The notes below the pieces were generated by a model. That model did no database searches. It saw only the letters and a program-made list of their open reading frames with translations, and was not told the DNA's origin. The translations under genes and the position numbers were made by a program. Positions 9,239 through 16,599 of a stretch of 35,479 nucleotides of DNA are shown here, piece after piece. Source of the DNA: Eubacteriales bacterium (GTDB lineage: Bacteria > Bacillota > Clostridia > Lachnospirales > Lachnospiraceae). The stretch's first letter is position 1, and each line of letters begins with the position of its first letter. The DNA lies in NCBI GenBank assembly GCA_030524715.1, contig JAUNGB010000012.1, positions 37,926 to 73,404 on the forward strand. Reading direction: 5' to 3'.

Positions 9239-9664
9239 ATGAAATACAAATTGATTACAATTATTGGTCTTGCGGGGAGTACAGTGGTATCACTTCTGGG
9301 AGGATGGGATGCATCCCTGCAGACGCTTATAATCTTTATGGCGGTAGACTGGATTACCGGAGGAATCCTGCTTCCGGCGGTATTCGGGAAAAGCCCGAAG
9401 TCTCCAAACGGAGCATTGGAAAGCCGCGCCGGGTGGAAGGGATTGTGCCGCAAGGCTATGACGCTGCTGTATGTGCTGATAGCGGCACAGTTGGACAGAC
9501 TGATGGGAATGGATTATGTGAGGGATGCCGTATGCATCGGCTTTATTGCCAATGAGGCTTTATCCATTGTGGAAAATGCAGGATTGATGGGTATTCCGCT
9601 TCCGTCAGGAATGAAAAAAGCGATTGATATCCTGAAATCCAATGCAGAGAGTGAGGTGGTATAA
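9239..9664 (+). CDS. phage-type holin (toxin secretion/phage lysis holin family)
   Basis: Small membrane protein of 141 aa that would form the inner-membrane lesion letting an endolysin reach the wall. Hydrophobic stretches lie near residues 5-18, 24-45, 65-84 and 94-115. The sequence around AVDWITGGILLPAVFGKSPK and the short charged tail are typical of the holin family named toxin secretion/phage lysis holin. The ATG at 9239 is preferred because AAAGG at 9226-9230 is eight bases upstream; a GTG at 9230 overlaps that site. The stop abuts the start of the endolysin, making a tight two-gene lysis cassette. No phage structural or replication genes are nearby, so this is not a visible prophage. 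Confidence 0.87.
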   Translation: MKYKLITIIGLAGSTVVSLLGGWDASLQTLIIFMAVDWITGGILLPAVFGKSPKSPNGALESRAGWKGLCRKAMTLLYVLIAAQLDRLMGMDYVRDAVCIGFIANEALSIVENAGLMGIPLPSGMKKAIDILKSNAESEVV

Positions 9665-10711
9665 ATGGGAAGCTTAAAGGAACTTCTTTCGCTGGCGCAA
9701 AGCCAGGTGGGCTATCAGGAGAAGAAAAGCGCTGCCAGTCTGGATGATTTCCATGGAAATGCGGGCTATAACAATTATACAAAGTATGCCCGGGATGTAA
9801 ACAACTGGGGGCTTGCAGGCTGTCAGGGACAGCCCTGGTGCGCGACTTATCAGTTCTGGCTGGAAGCAAAAATCTTCGGAGTAGATACAGCCCTTTCTCA
9901 TTTTTGCATGAAACGAAGCAATTACAGTGCGTATAACTGTTTCAGTATCTATGACGCATTTGCCGCTGCCGGAAAAGCCTCCAAAACACCCAAGGCAGGC
10001 TGCCTGGTAGTATTCCGCCATTCTCATATCGGCAGAGTTACCGCAATCCGTAACGGAAGGATTTATACGAATGAGGGGAATACTTCCGCATTATACGGGG
10101 ACAGCAATGGAGGAACTGTCAAAAACAAAGATTATGCAGCAGGGGACAGCAATATTTTTGGATATTGCCTGATCGATTATCAGGATGCTGGTAATACAGT
10201 AACAGACAATAATGGCAAGGATACCGTAGATCCAACAAATCCTGAAACATCCGGTTCCAATGGCGGAAATACCGCGGCTGCCGTAGTCACCGCCCGTGTG
10301 GAATCCTACCAGAGATGGCTGAATACCTGGTATGAAGAACTGATAAAAAAATGTATTGGAAATCGCCTTGAGGAAGATGGAATTTATGGGGCTAAGACCA
10401 GAAATGCGTCCCTGGCTGTGTGGAAAGACGTAATGAACCGTCTGTATGGCTGCAGCCTGACTCCTGCGGATACTTCTTTTGGAGAAAAATGCCGGGAAGC
10501 AGCAGGAAAGGTTCTGTTGAGAAAGGGAAGTGACGGAACTTTGCCAGCTATTGCAGAGGGGATCCTTGCAGCAAAAGGGTATTATAAAGGAAATATCGAT
10601 GCTGCTTTCGGAAGTAGTGTGGAAGCGGCGGTGCGTCAGTTCCAGAAGAAGAAGGGACTGGAATGTGACGGGATCATAGGACCGGATACCTGGGGAGCCT
10701 TGTTTGGGTAA
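9665..10711 (+). CDS. CHAP-type endolysin/amidase with C-terminal peptidoglycan-binding repeats
   Basis: Cell-wall hydrolase of 348 aa. The N-terminal domain (about 1-170) is a cysteine peptidase of CHAP/NlpC-P60 type, with putative nucleophile Cys59 (QPWCATYQFW) and His121 (HSHIGRVTAI). A polar Asn/Gly/Thr linker (about 175-210) leads to two peptidoglycan-binding-like units, the last with the classic pattern AAVRQFQKKKGLECDGIIG and GPDTWGALFG at the very C-terminus. No signal peptide, consistent with holin-dependent export. The start follows the holin stop directly, with GAGGTGG just upstream. A decayed copy of its 3' end with the following intergenic DNA sits at 16600-16692. Exact bond specificity (amidase or endopeptidase) cannot be read. 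Confidence 0.88.
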   Translation: MGSLKELLSLAQSQVGYQEKKSAASLDDFHGNAGYNNYTKYARDVNNWGLAGCQGQPWCATYQFWLEAKIFGVDTALSHFCMKRSNYSAYNCFSIYDAFAAAGKASKTPKAGCLVVFRHSHIGRVTAIRNGRIYTNEGNTSALYGDSNGGTVKNKDYAAGDSNIFGYCLIDYQDAGNTVTDNNGKDTVDPTNPETSGSNGGNTAAAVVTARVESYQRWLNTWYEELIKKCIGNRLEEDGIYGAKTRNASLAVWKDVMNRLYGCSLTPADTSFGEKCREAAGKVLLRKGSDGTLPAIAEGILAAKGYYKGNIDAAFGSSVEAAVRQFQKKKGLECDGIIGPDTWGALFG

Positions 10712-10800
10712 TCTTTTGCTGTAAATATCTGTTTCAGAGGCACAGTATCAGCCATAGGACATTGCCAGATAAAAAAATTTCATTACTACCATATATGCTA

Positions 10801-10847
10801 TTGACAAATAGAACAAATGTTTGTAAAATAATAGAAACAAACGTTCG
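10801..10847 (+). promoter_or_regulatory. consensus promoter with two LexA-box-like operators
   Basis: TTGACA (10801-10806), a 17-base spacer and TAAAAT (10824-10829) form a near-perfect promoter. GAACAAATGTTTG fills the spacer; at 10810-10823 it matches the Gram-positive LexA box CGAACRNRYGTTYG at 13 of 14 positions. A second site, GAAACAAACGTTCG (10834-10847), matches 12 of 14, centred 24 bp away. LexA/SOS control is the first hypothesis, but the Xre protein encoded downstream could also be the binder. Confidence 0.7.
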
Positions 10848-10894
10848 ACTTTAGAATATGATGAAGTCACTTACGGAAAGGCAGGGAATGTGGT

Positions 10895-11155
10895 ATGAAC
10901 AATACAAAAGAGAAACTGAATAGCAGAGAAATAAACTTAAAATTACTTACCGTTGGGGATCAGGTAAAGAAATTGCGCAAGAGGAAGGATTTTACCCAGG
11001 AGAACTTTGCGGAAGCGCTTGGCATATCTAATATGACAATGTCCAGGATAGAAAATGGAATCACTCCAATGAACATTGTTATATTATTGAAGATGTCGGA
11101 GATTCTTGAAGTTTCTCCTGAAGAGATACTGAGAATCAATGAGAATAACTTGTAG
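10895..11155 (+). CDS. small Xre-family HTH transcriptional regulator
   Basis: 86-residue single-domain regulator. The helix-turn-helix lies at about residues 26-75: VKKLRKRKDFTQENFAEALG, then ISNMTMSRIENGITPMN. It resembles small phage and toxin-locus repressors. Its promoter carries paired palindromes, so autoregulation or SOS-linked control is possible. The ribosome site is weak. The start of this gene recurs as a degraded relic at 12165-12200, which shows that the gene was duplicated with the surrounding module. Target genes are unknown; the lysis pair just upstream is a candidate. Confidence 0.85.
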   Translation: MNNTKEKLNSREINLKLLTVGDQVKKLRKRKDFTQENFAEALGISNMTMSRIENGITPMNIVILLKMSEILEVSPEEILRINENNL

Positions 11156-11166
11156 TTATCATTAAT

Positions 11167-11277
11167 CCTTTTCAGGAGAAGGTAATGATAGCTGTGCGAT
11201 TGTTTGTGCTGCCCTGGGATATGTTTCCTAAGGGCAGCAATGCTTATACTTGAACCCGGAAAGCAAGCTTTCCACTT
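11167..11277. repeat. 111-bp repeat with two hairpins, copy 1
   Basis: Nearly the same 111 bases recur at 14163-14273, each time directly joined to an RHS-tip relic at CGTTGACTCC. Hairpin 1 pairs TGCTGCCCT (11207-11215) with AGGGCAGCA (11231-11239). Hairpin 2 pairs GGAAAGC with GCTTTCC (11258-11273). Neither is followed by a T-run. No protein frame is evident; possibly the end of a lost mobile element. Confidence 0.7.
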
Positions 11278-11396
11278 CGTTGACTCCACCGGAGCGATTG
11301 TAGTAAAATATATCTATGACAGTTGGGGTAGTGGTAAATATTGCCAGTACCACTATTGCTGCTAAAGTAACAGGACAATTGGGATAATTATGGTTG
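11278..11396 (+). pseudogene. RHS-tip relic 1, internal deletion
   Basis: About 57 bases match the RHS gene from 7569 (CGTTGACTCCACCGGAG onward) to the GTTGGGG at 7613-7619, then jump to the second GTTGGGG at 7906-7912 and continue to about 7980. The jump removes 293 bp that contain the RHS core. The relic then joins sequence matching about 8460 onward, ahead of the repeated immunity leader. It cannot encode a functional protein. Confidence 0.75.
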
Positions 11397-11461
11397 GAGA
11401 GAGGGACTTATATTCAGAATGATAGAGCGATTAAAAATACAAGGATGGCAGCTACTATATT

Positions 11462-11502
11462 TGTTACAGTTACTGTGAATACAGTGAGCAGTAACTGTAA
11501 CA
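11462..11502 (+). repeat. 14-bp perfect inverted repeat in the immunity-like gene leader (copy 2)
   Basis: Same arms as at 8521-8561, with one base change in the loop (C to T). Arms are 11462-11475 and 11489-11502. It sits 31 bases ahead of the paralog at 11534, exactly as in copy 1. Confidence 0.75.
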
Positions 11503-11533
11503 GCCAATTTTATTAAAAGGAAGGGAAAGTTAT

Positions 11534-12103
11534 ATGGTAATCAAATCAGAGAAGGGATATTATGTATACGAAATACTTGGCGTTATATTAATAGTTATTC
11601 ATAGCGGAATAACATATAATCCGGAATTTGATTTAAATAGTAAGTTGGAGTGGTGTTTGGTTTATGGCTTTTGTATTTTTCTCATAATAAATGATTGGAT
11701 AATTGTAGGGCGAACTTTAATTATGGATGAAAGAGGCTGCACGGTATGTTTCTTATGGCTTAAAAAAGAGTACCGATGGGAAGAACTGAAGGTAAAACGT
11801 ATAGAAGATTATCGTAAATGCCGTGGAAGAAGAGGACAACCGCCGTATAAGGGAGGCGCTGTTTTTTCACGTCGTGATAATATACACAGGCCGGCAAGGA
11901 AGGATTTGGTAAATTATCTTCTATTTCATCCTATTATTGTTATTACTACATTTTTTGTATATTTTGAGTTGGAGCCAGAAGTAAAGAAAAAAGGGGGGTT
12001 TACTGGAGCAGGTATATACGAGGTAGATGAAAAGGTCTTCAGGGAAAACATGAAAAAATGGGGTGTAGAGTTGGAAGAACCTGAAAAAAGATACAGAAGA
12101 TAA
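11534..12103 (+). CDS. membrane-anchored immunity-like protein (paralog A2)
   Basis: 189-residue paralog of the protein at 8593, same start MVIKSEKGYY and same last 28 residues (YEVDEKVFRENMKKWGVELE and the remaining eight). The block VGRTLIMDERGCTVCFLWLK is identical. The two membrane segments (about residues 10-27 and 38-57) and a stretch at about 94-150 have diverged. A decayed RHS tip, not a full toxin, lies upstream, so it may be an orphan immunity gene retained against related strains' toxins. Function inferred from context only. A terminator follows. Confidence 0.8.
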   Translation: MVIKSEKGYYVYEILGVILIVIHSGITYNPEFDLNSKLEWCLVYGFCIFLIINDWIIVGRTLIMDERGCTVCFLWLKKEYRWEELKVKRIEDYRKCRGRRGQPPYKGGAVFSRRDNIHRPARKDLVNYLLFHPIIVITTFFVYFELEPEVKKKGGFTGAGIYEVDEKVFRENMKKWGVELEEPEKRYRR

Positions 12104-12105
12104 AT

Positions 12106-12141
12106 AAAAAAGGAGCGGTTGCACACCGACCGTTCTTTTTT
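12106..12141 (+). terminator. terminator, copy 2 of a triplicated element
   Basis: GAGCGGT (12113-12119) pairs with ACCGTTC (12129-12135, one G-U pair) followed by six T. The flanking bases up to about 12164 match those at 9197-9221. Confidence 0.85.
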
Positions 12142-12164
12142 GCACCCATTTTTAAGAAAAAGAC

Positions 12165-12200
12165 GGAGAGAAGCTAAATAACAGAGAAATAAACTTATTT
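12165..12200 (+). pseudogene. relic of the xre 5' end
   Basis: GAGAAGCTAAATAACAGAGA and the next 12 bases match codons about 4-15 of the xre gene (10907-10942) with few changes. The relic joins directly to the terminator tail, so the whole holin-endolysin stretch has been deleted in this copy. The rest of 12201-12303 shows only AT-rich leader for the next gene. Confidence 0.65.
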
Positions 12201-12303
12201 TACAATATATAGATAACTATACTGAGATATGTTAAAATTAATAGCAAACAAAAACGATAGCTTTATTAATAGCAAAAGAGAATTATATAAGGGAGGTATG
12301 TTT

Positions 12304-14109
12304 ATGAAAAGAAATAAGTTTCTATTTGTTGGTATTTTTTTTGTACTATGTACAGTGCCGACAGCATCCGTCTGCGCTTTTGATGAAGTGTTTACAGATT
12401 CTGTTTTCGAATTAGAAGATGAGATTATAACTGATGCTGGAGAAGTTTTTTCCCAGGAAGAGATTGGGGAAGAAGAGATTTTTACTAGCGAAAATGAGAT
12501 GATGGACTATCCAGAGGCAGGAAGTTTTACAGTAAATGGTATCTGTTACCAGACAGATGAGGGAGGAAAAACTTGCGGAATTGTGGGATATACGGAGGAT
12601 GTTCCTTCAGAGATTACTCTTGAAGCAAAGGTAAATGACTTAAGAGTATCCTGGATAGGAGATTACGCGTTTAAGGATTGTATTGGATTGACCTCTGTTG
12701 TTGTGGACGCTGCTTTGGAACAGATTGGGATGGGTATATTTGACGGATGTGAAAATGTAACTATAACCTGTTATGAACAGACAGCAATCAGAGAGGCTTT
12801 AGCGGAAAGTACGATACAGCTTAATATCCTGGAACAGGCACAAAATATTGAAATTGAAGGTGTAAAATATAACCTGACAACAATGTATGGAGATGGGTAT
12901 CATTATAGTGCTTTGGTTGAAGGCGATATTGTACAGGTTCAGGAAGTAGTTTGTGGACTGACAGTAAATAGTGTTGCAGGAGTGAAAAAAAGTATTAAGT
13001 ATATCGAAATACCGGATACGGTTGTTTATTTAGGTGATGACCTTCATCATTTATTTAGGGATTCTGATATCAGAGAAATAAACATTCCGGATAGTGTAAA
13101 CTGGATTGAAAGCAGATATATAGCTGAGAACTGCCAAAGTTTGAAGACGGTAAGTATTGGAAATGGGATGAAACTGATTGATGTAATGTATTTTGCAAAC
13201 TGCAGTTCTCTGGAAACGGTTATTATAGGGACAGGCATAACAGAGATAGAAAGGGGCGCATTTTTTAATTGTCCAAATCTGAAGGAAGTCTATATTCCGG
13301 AAAATGTAAAATACATTTATCCGTCCGCATTTGAAAAGTGTAATTCGAAACTTGTAATAGTGGGATATACTGGTTCTTATGCAGAAAACTATGCAAAGGG
13401 AATGGGTTTCACCTTTCGGAGTGTAGGTCAGGCACAGAACAAAGCACCCGTTGTTTTAAAAAAAGCAAAGGTCAGCGGGAATACAATATCCGTATCAGCA
13501 GCAGTTTCAGACGTATTCGTACAGGGATATGATTATATATTAAAAGATATATACTCATATTATGATGAAGATGATAATATCGTGGAATATAATGAAAGCG
13601 ATGTTAGTGCGCAGAACAATCTGAAATCGGGTAAAACTGCAGTATTTCCTTTTGTACAGTCGGGAACATATTATGTAAACTGTCGTGGATGGATCAAAGA
13701 TAAAAATGGAAATAAGCAATATACAGATTGGAGTAATCCTATAAAGGTCAGGGTTACTGCAGATACTCCGAGTACACCAAAGATTCTGAGTGTAAAAGTA
13801 AAAGGAAATACAGTAACTGTGACGGTTTTAAAAGACAGCGCAGCCGATTTTGACTGTGTATTGGGAAGCAGTCGGAAAAAAACTCTGAGTTATTATAAAT
13901 GTAACGGGACTCTGCAGACAGCCGTATATCAGACAAAGCCGGAAAACTATAAATATGTGCTTAAAAATAAAAAGGTAAAGACAATCGTCTTTAAAAATGT
14001 CAAAAAAGGAACCTATTATGTGGGGGTACATGCTTATAACAGGGAAGGCGGAAAGGGCGCTAAGGTGTTCAGCATGTGGTCTGGTACAAAAAGGGTTACC
14101 ATAAAATAA
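12304..14109 (+). CDS. secreted BspA-type leucine-rich-repeat surface protein
   Basis: Exported protein of 601 aa. Signal peptide MKRNKFLFVGIFFVLC with cleavage near SVCA-FD, then an acidic Glu/Asp-rich segment (about 25-70). Residues about 75-370 carry BspA/TpLRR-type repeats (WIGDYAFKDCIGLTSVVV, IREINIPDSVNWIES, ITEIERGAFFNCPNLKEVYI). The C-terminal third (about 375-600) is beta-rich and fibronectin-III-like, ending in VFSMWSGTKRVTIK. No LPXTG sorting motif. BspA-type repeats usually mediate binding to host or bacterial surfaces. The start is at 12304 because GGGAGG at 12291-12296 is seven bases upstream; the frame's earlier ATGs lack a site or lie too close. It replaces the lysis genes in module copy 2. 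Confidence 0.85.
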   Translation: MKRNKFLFVGIFFVLCTVPTASVCAFDEVFTDSVFELEDEIITDAGEVFSQEEIGEEEIFTSENEMMDYPEAGSFTVNGICYQTDEGGKTCGIVGYTEDVPSEITLEAKVNDLRVSWIGDYAFKDCIGLTSVVVDAALEQIGMGIFDGCENVTITCYEQTAIREALAESTIQLNILEQAQNIEIEGVKYNLTTMYGDGYHYSALVEGDIVQVQEVVCGLTVNSVAGVKKSIKYIEIPDTVVYLGDDLHHLFRDSDIREINIPDSVNWIESRYIAENCQSLKTVSIGNGMKLIDVMYFANCSSLETVIIGTGITEIERGAFFNCPNLKEVYIPENVKYIYPSAFEKCNSKLVIVGYTGSYAENYAKGMGFTFRSVGQAQNKAPVVLKKAKVSGNTISVSAAVSDVFVQGYDYILKDIYSYYDEDDNIVEYNESDVSAQNNLKSGKTAVFPFVQSGTYYVNCRGWIKDKNGNKQYTDWSNPIKVRVTADTPSTPKILSVKVKGNTVTVTVLKDSAADFDCVLGSSRKKTLSYYKCNGTLQTAVYQTKPENYKYVLKNKKVKTIVFKNVKKGTYYVGVHAYNREGGKGAKVFSMWSGTKRVTIK

Positions 14110-14162
14110 AAACTGTGTAATTATATTATTCAAAGGATAGGAAATATCAGGAAAGGGCTCTG

Positions 14163-14273
14163 CCTTTTCAGAAGAAAGTAATGATAGCTTCGCAATTGTT
14201 TATGCTGCCCTGGGATATATTCCCTAAGGGCAGCAATGCTTATACCTGAACCCGGGAAGCAGGCTTTCCGCTT
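14163..14273. repeat. 111-bp repeat with two hairpins, copy 2
   Basis: Counterpart of 11167-11277 with about ten differences, both hairpins kept (the second with one G-U pair). Again fused to an RHS-tip relic at CGTTGACTCC. Confidence 0.7.
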
Positions 14274-14386
14274 CGTTGACTCCATCGGAGCGGTTGTAGT
14301 AAAATATATTTATGACAGCAGGGGTAAAGTCATCAGCATAACCGGAAGCCTTTGGGATAACACGGGCGTGCAGAACCCGTTCTGCT
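14274..14386 (+). pseudogene. RHS-tip relic 2
   Basis: Matches the RHS gene from 7569 to about 7682, including GTCATCAGCATAACCGGAAG and GGCGTGCAGAAC, then diverges. The core motif and tip are absent. The remaining bases to 14521 are AT-rich without a gene and end in the AAGGGAG ribosome site of the next gene. Confidence 0.72.
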
Positions 14387-14521
14387 TAAGTTTGCAAAAT
14401 ACCTATTATTGATATGAAATTAAATTAATATTTGATGATGTTGGATATATTCATTTAGATTATTTTCCTTAAGAGAGATTAACATTTTTATAACGGAGAA
14501 GAATTAAAGGGAGAAAAACAA

Positions 14522-15376
14522 ATGAAAAAATATATAATGCCAATATATGACGGGATATTGCGTGGAAGCCTTATGTGGATAATATGTGGATTTTTGTGTT
14601 CTCAAAACGCACTTTATAGTTTTGGAATGGATTTAGCTGTGATACTTGAAGCAATACTGTTATCATTTATTTTTACAGTAATTTCGCATTTTAAGGATAA
14701 TAATACACATTTAGTTATAGGATATTTCGTGAGCTTTGTTTCCTGTATTGTAACAATATTTTTATGGATATTCATGAAAATACCGTTTTATTTATTTGAG
14801 ATAAGAGAACTTGGAAATGGGGATGGAATATGGCTGATATATTATTGGTCCTTATTTTATGTAATAACTTTTATATGGCGTTGCATAACTTTCCTTTTTT
14901 GTTTTATAAGAAATTGTAAAAGATCAAAGCACGAAAGTGATTATAAGACCGAAAATGGTGATGCAAAAGATATAATTATGACTCCTGTTTGGGACGGAAT
15001 ATTAAGGACGATTATTTCAGTAGGAGTATTAGAATATACTCTTTCAATATATGCGGGTAAATCCATTATTTTAGATTTGATAATTGTTTTTGGAGTGTCT
15101 ATTATTTATGCAAAAATTTGGTATCAGATTAATCACAATGTTAAACAAGATATATTAAGAAGAAGTTTTGTTAGCGGGTATTTGATTTATTTGGTGCTGT
15201 TTATTTTATGGATTTGTATAAAAATCTGCATGAAAATTAATATATTTATACCACAAAAAATAGATTTATATTTTAGATTTAGCTTATGGCAATATCCGCT
15301 TTTTAGAATATTCATCAGTGTATTTTGTAATATTGGATATGTAATAAGACGAGCTATGAAAGAAAAGAGTAATTAA
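14522..15376 (+). CDS. internally duplicated multi-pass membrane protein, unknown
   Basis: Not recognised. 284 residues, strongly hydrophobic, with about four membrane segments in each half. The halves are related: residues about 5-90 begin IMPIYDGILRGSLMWIICGF and residues about 155-240 begin IMTPVWDGILRTIISVGVLE, with matching endings (FVSFVSCIVTIFLWIFMKI and FVSGYLIYLVLFILWICIKI). AAGGGAG sits eight bases ahead of the start. Codon use is very AT-rich compared with hydE or gyrAB, suggesting acquisition. Position after an RHS-tip relic makes an immunity role against a membrane-acting toxin plausible but unproven. Confidence 0.75.
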   Translation: MKKYIMPIYDGILRGSLMWIICGFLCSQNALYSFGMDLAVILEAILLSFIFTVISHFKDNNTHLVIGYFVSFVSCIVTIFLWIFMKIPFYLFEIRELGNGDGIWLIYYWSLFYVITFIWRCITFLFCFIRNCKRSKHESDYKTENGDAKDIIMTPVWDGILRTIISVGVLEYTLSIYAGKSIILDLIIVFGVSIIYAKIWYQINHNVKQDILRRSFVSGYLIYLVLFILWICIKICMKINIFIPQKIDLYFRFSLWQYPLFRIFISVFCNIGYVIRRAMKEKSN

Positions 15377-15556
15377 AGCATCTTGCTAAGAATGTATGGG
15401 ACAATTGATGATCTATAATGTCTATTAAATTTCGATAAAGAGTTGAGTGAAATGTACATTCGAGGGAATTGTCGGAGCAAATGTGGATAGATGATTTTAT
15501 GGTGCCAGTAGGAGAATTAAAAGTTTATAAGACTATATTTTAAAGGAGCAATCAGA

Positions 15557-16231
15557 ATGTTTAATGATAGTCATAAGAATTATTTATTTGATTTACGTGA
15601 TAATTTAATTTATAAGAGATTAACAGATATCCGAAAACAGCCAGCTTTATGGTTGAAAAAAAAATCATTGACGGCACTGGATTACTATATCAGAGGTTTT
15701 TATGATGCATATATACATATTAATTCGGATGAAACAGACTGGATTCCTGAATTTTTTCAATATGTGTGTGATATCTGCGTGAATGGGAATGGATCCTATG
15801 GATCGGTAAATGCAATATTTGCATGTGGCTATGATGATGAGACTGGATTTGATTATTATTATTCACTTCTGGACGATTACATAATAGCTCACGCGGTTGT
15901 AGATAATAGAGATATTTTGGAAAAGGTAGATTGCTTAAGAAACGAGATTAGAATGGTTTATATAGATTGGGAAGAGATTCCTGTTATTGTAGATGAGTAC
16001 GTCAGCCGAAATAGGAATAGATTATTTCATCTGATTGGAAATGAAACGCTGATAAAATATAAATCCTCCTGTTTGATACTGGATTCACATGAGGGAATTG
16101 TATTTTCAATTTCTGATACTCTGAATAGCGGTATAGGGGAACAGATGGAAGAATACGCAAAAACCTGCCAGGGAACTGTTCGTGGAATTTGTTATAAAGC
16201 AATCAACTTAAATGAGAAAAAAGATATATGA
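15557..16231 (+). CDS. hypothetical cytoplasmic protein, possible immunity protein
   Basis: Not recognised. 224 residues, soluble, rich in Tyr and Asp, beginning MFNDSHKNYLFDLRDNLIYK. AAAGGAG lies before the start. No signal or membrane segment. The reading frame continues in phase beyond the TGA with 40 sensible codons (LKEYIPQFYVPDVYKNNPEL and on) before another stop, so this may be a gene shortened by a nonsense change. AT-rich, set among RHS relics, hence possibly an orphan immunity gene. The stretch 15377-15556 upstream holds only tiny frames. Confidence 0.65.
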   Translation: MFNDSHKNYLFDLRDNLIYKRLTDIRKQPALWLKKKSLTALDYYIRGFYDAYIHINSDETDWIPEFFQYVCDICVNGNGSYGSVNAIFACGYDDETGFDYYYSLLDDYIIAHAVVDNRDILEKVDCLRNEIRMVYIDWEEIPVIVDEYVSRNRNRLFHLIGNETLIKYKSSCLILDSHEGIVFSISDTLNSGIGEQMEEYAKTCQGTVRGICYKAINLNEKKDI

Positions 16232-16479
16232 TTAAAGGAATATATACCACAGTTTTATGTTCCTGATGTATACAAAAATAATCCGGAACTTAAGAAAAAA
16301 TATGCATTAATGTTGCTTAACACTTCAGCAAAAATAATTCCTGAAAAAATTTAACATATCTTGGAAATATGCAAAAGATTAAAAGGATAAATGGTGAGGA
16401 TGAGAATCCCTATTGTGTTGCGTGGAAGCAATTTGAAGTATATATGGTTAATAATTTTATTTCGTGGCTTTATTCTTAA
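16232..16479 (+). pseudogene. remnant coding sequence with a frameshift
   Basis: In phase with the preceding gene, codons 16232-16351 read LKEYIPQFYVPDVYKNNPEL and onward to NTSAKIIPEK. In another frame from about 16345 the text continues YLGNMQKIKRINGEDENPYC and on to FISWLYS, ending at 16479. The clean protein-like text in two frames with a switch near 16345 fits a frameshifted relic. The last part recurs ahead of the gene at 20411. Confidence 0.5.
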
Positions 16480-16531
16480 AATTATTTGGAAAAATATTTA
16501 TTAAAGTTTCACGGTAAGAAATTGATAGTAT

Positions 16532-16566
16532 AAAAAGGAGCGGTTGCACATCGACCGCTCCTTTTT
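16532..16566 (+). terminator. terminator, copy 3 of a triplicated element
   Basis: The best preserved copy: 13 perfect pairs, AAAAAGGAGCGGT (16532-16544) with ACCGCTCCTTTTT (16554-16566). Downstream bases up to GAAAGAAAGG (16591-16600) match the holin ribosome-site region. Confidence 0.9.
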
Positions 16567-16599
16567 GGCACCCATTTTGAGGAAAAAGATGAAAGAAAG

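Noticed and set aside
9239-10711. Holin/endolysin pair as evidence of a prophage
   Set aside because: No capsid, tail, portal, integrase or replication gene is visible nearby, and the pair is embedded in an RHS island with its own duplicated flanks.
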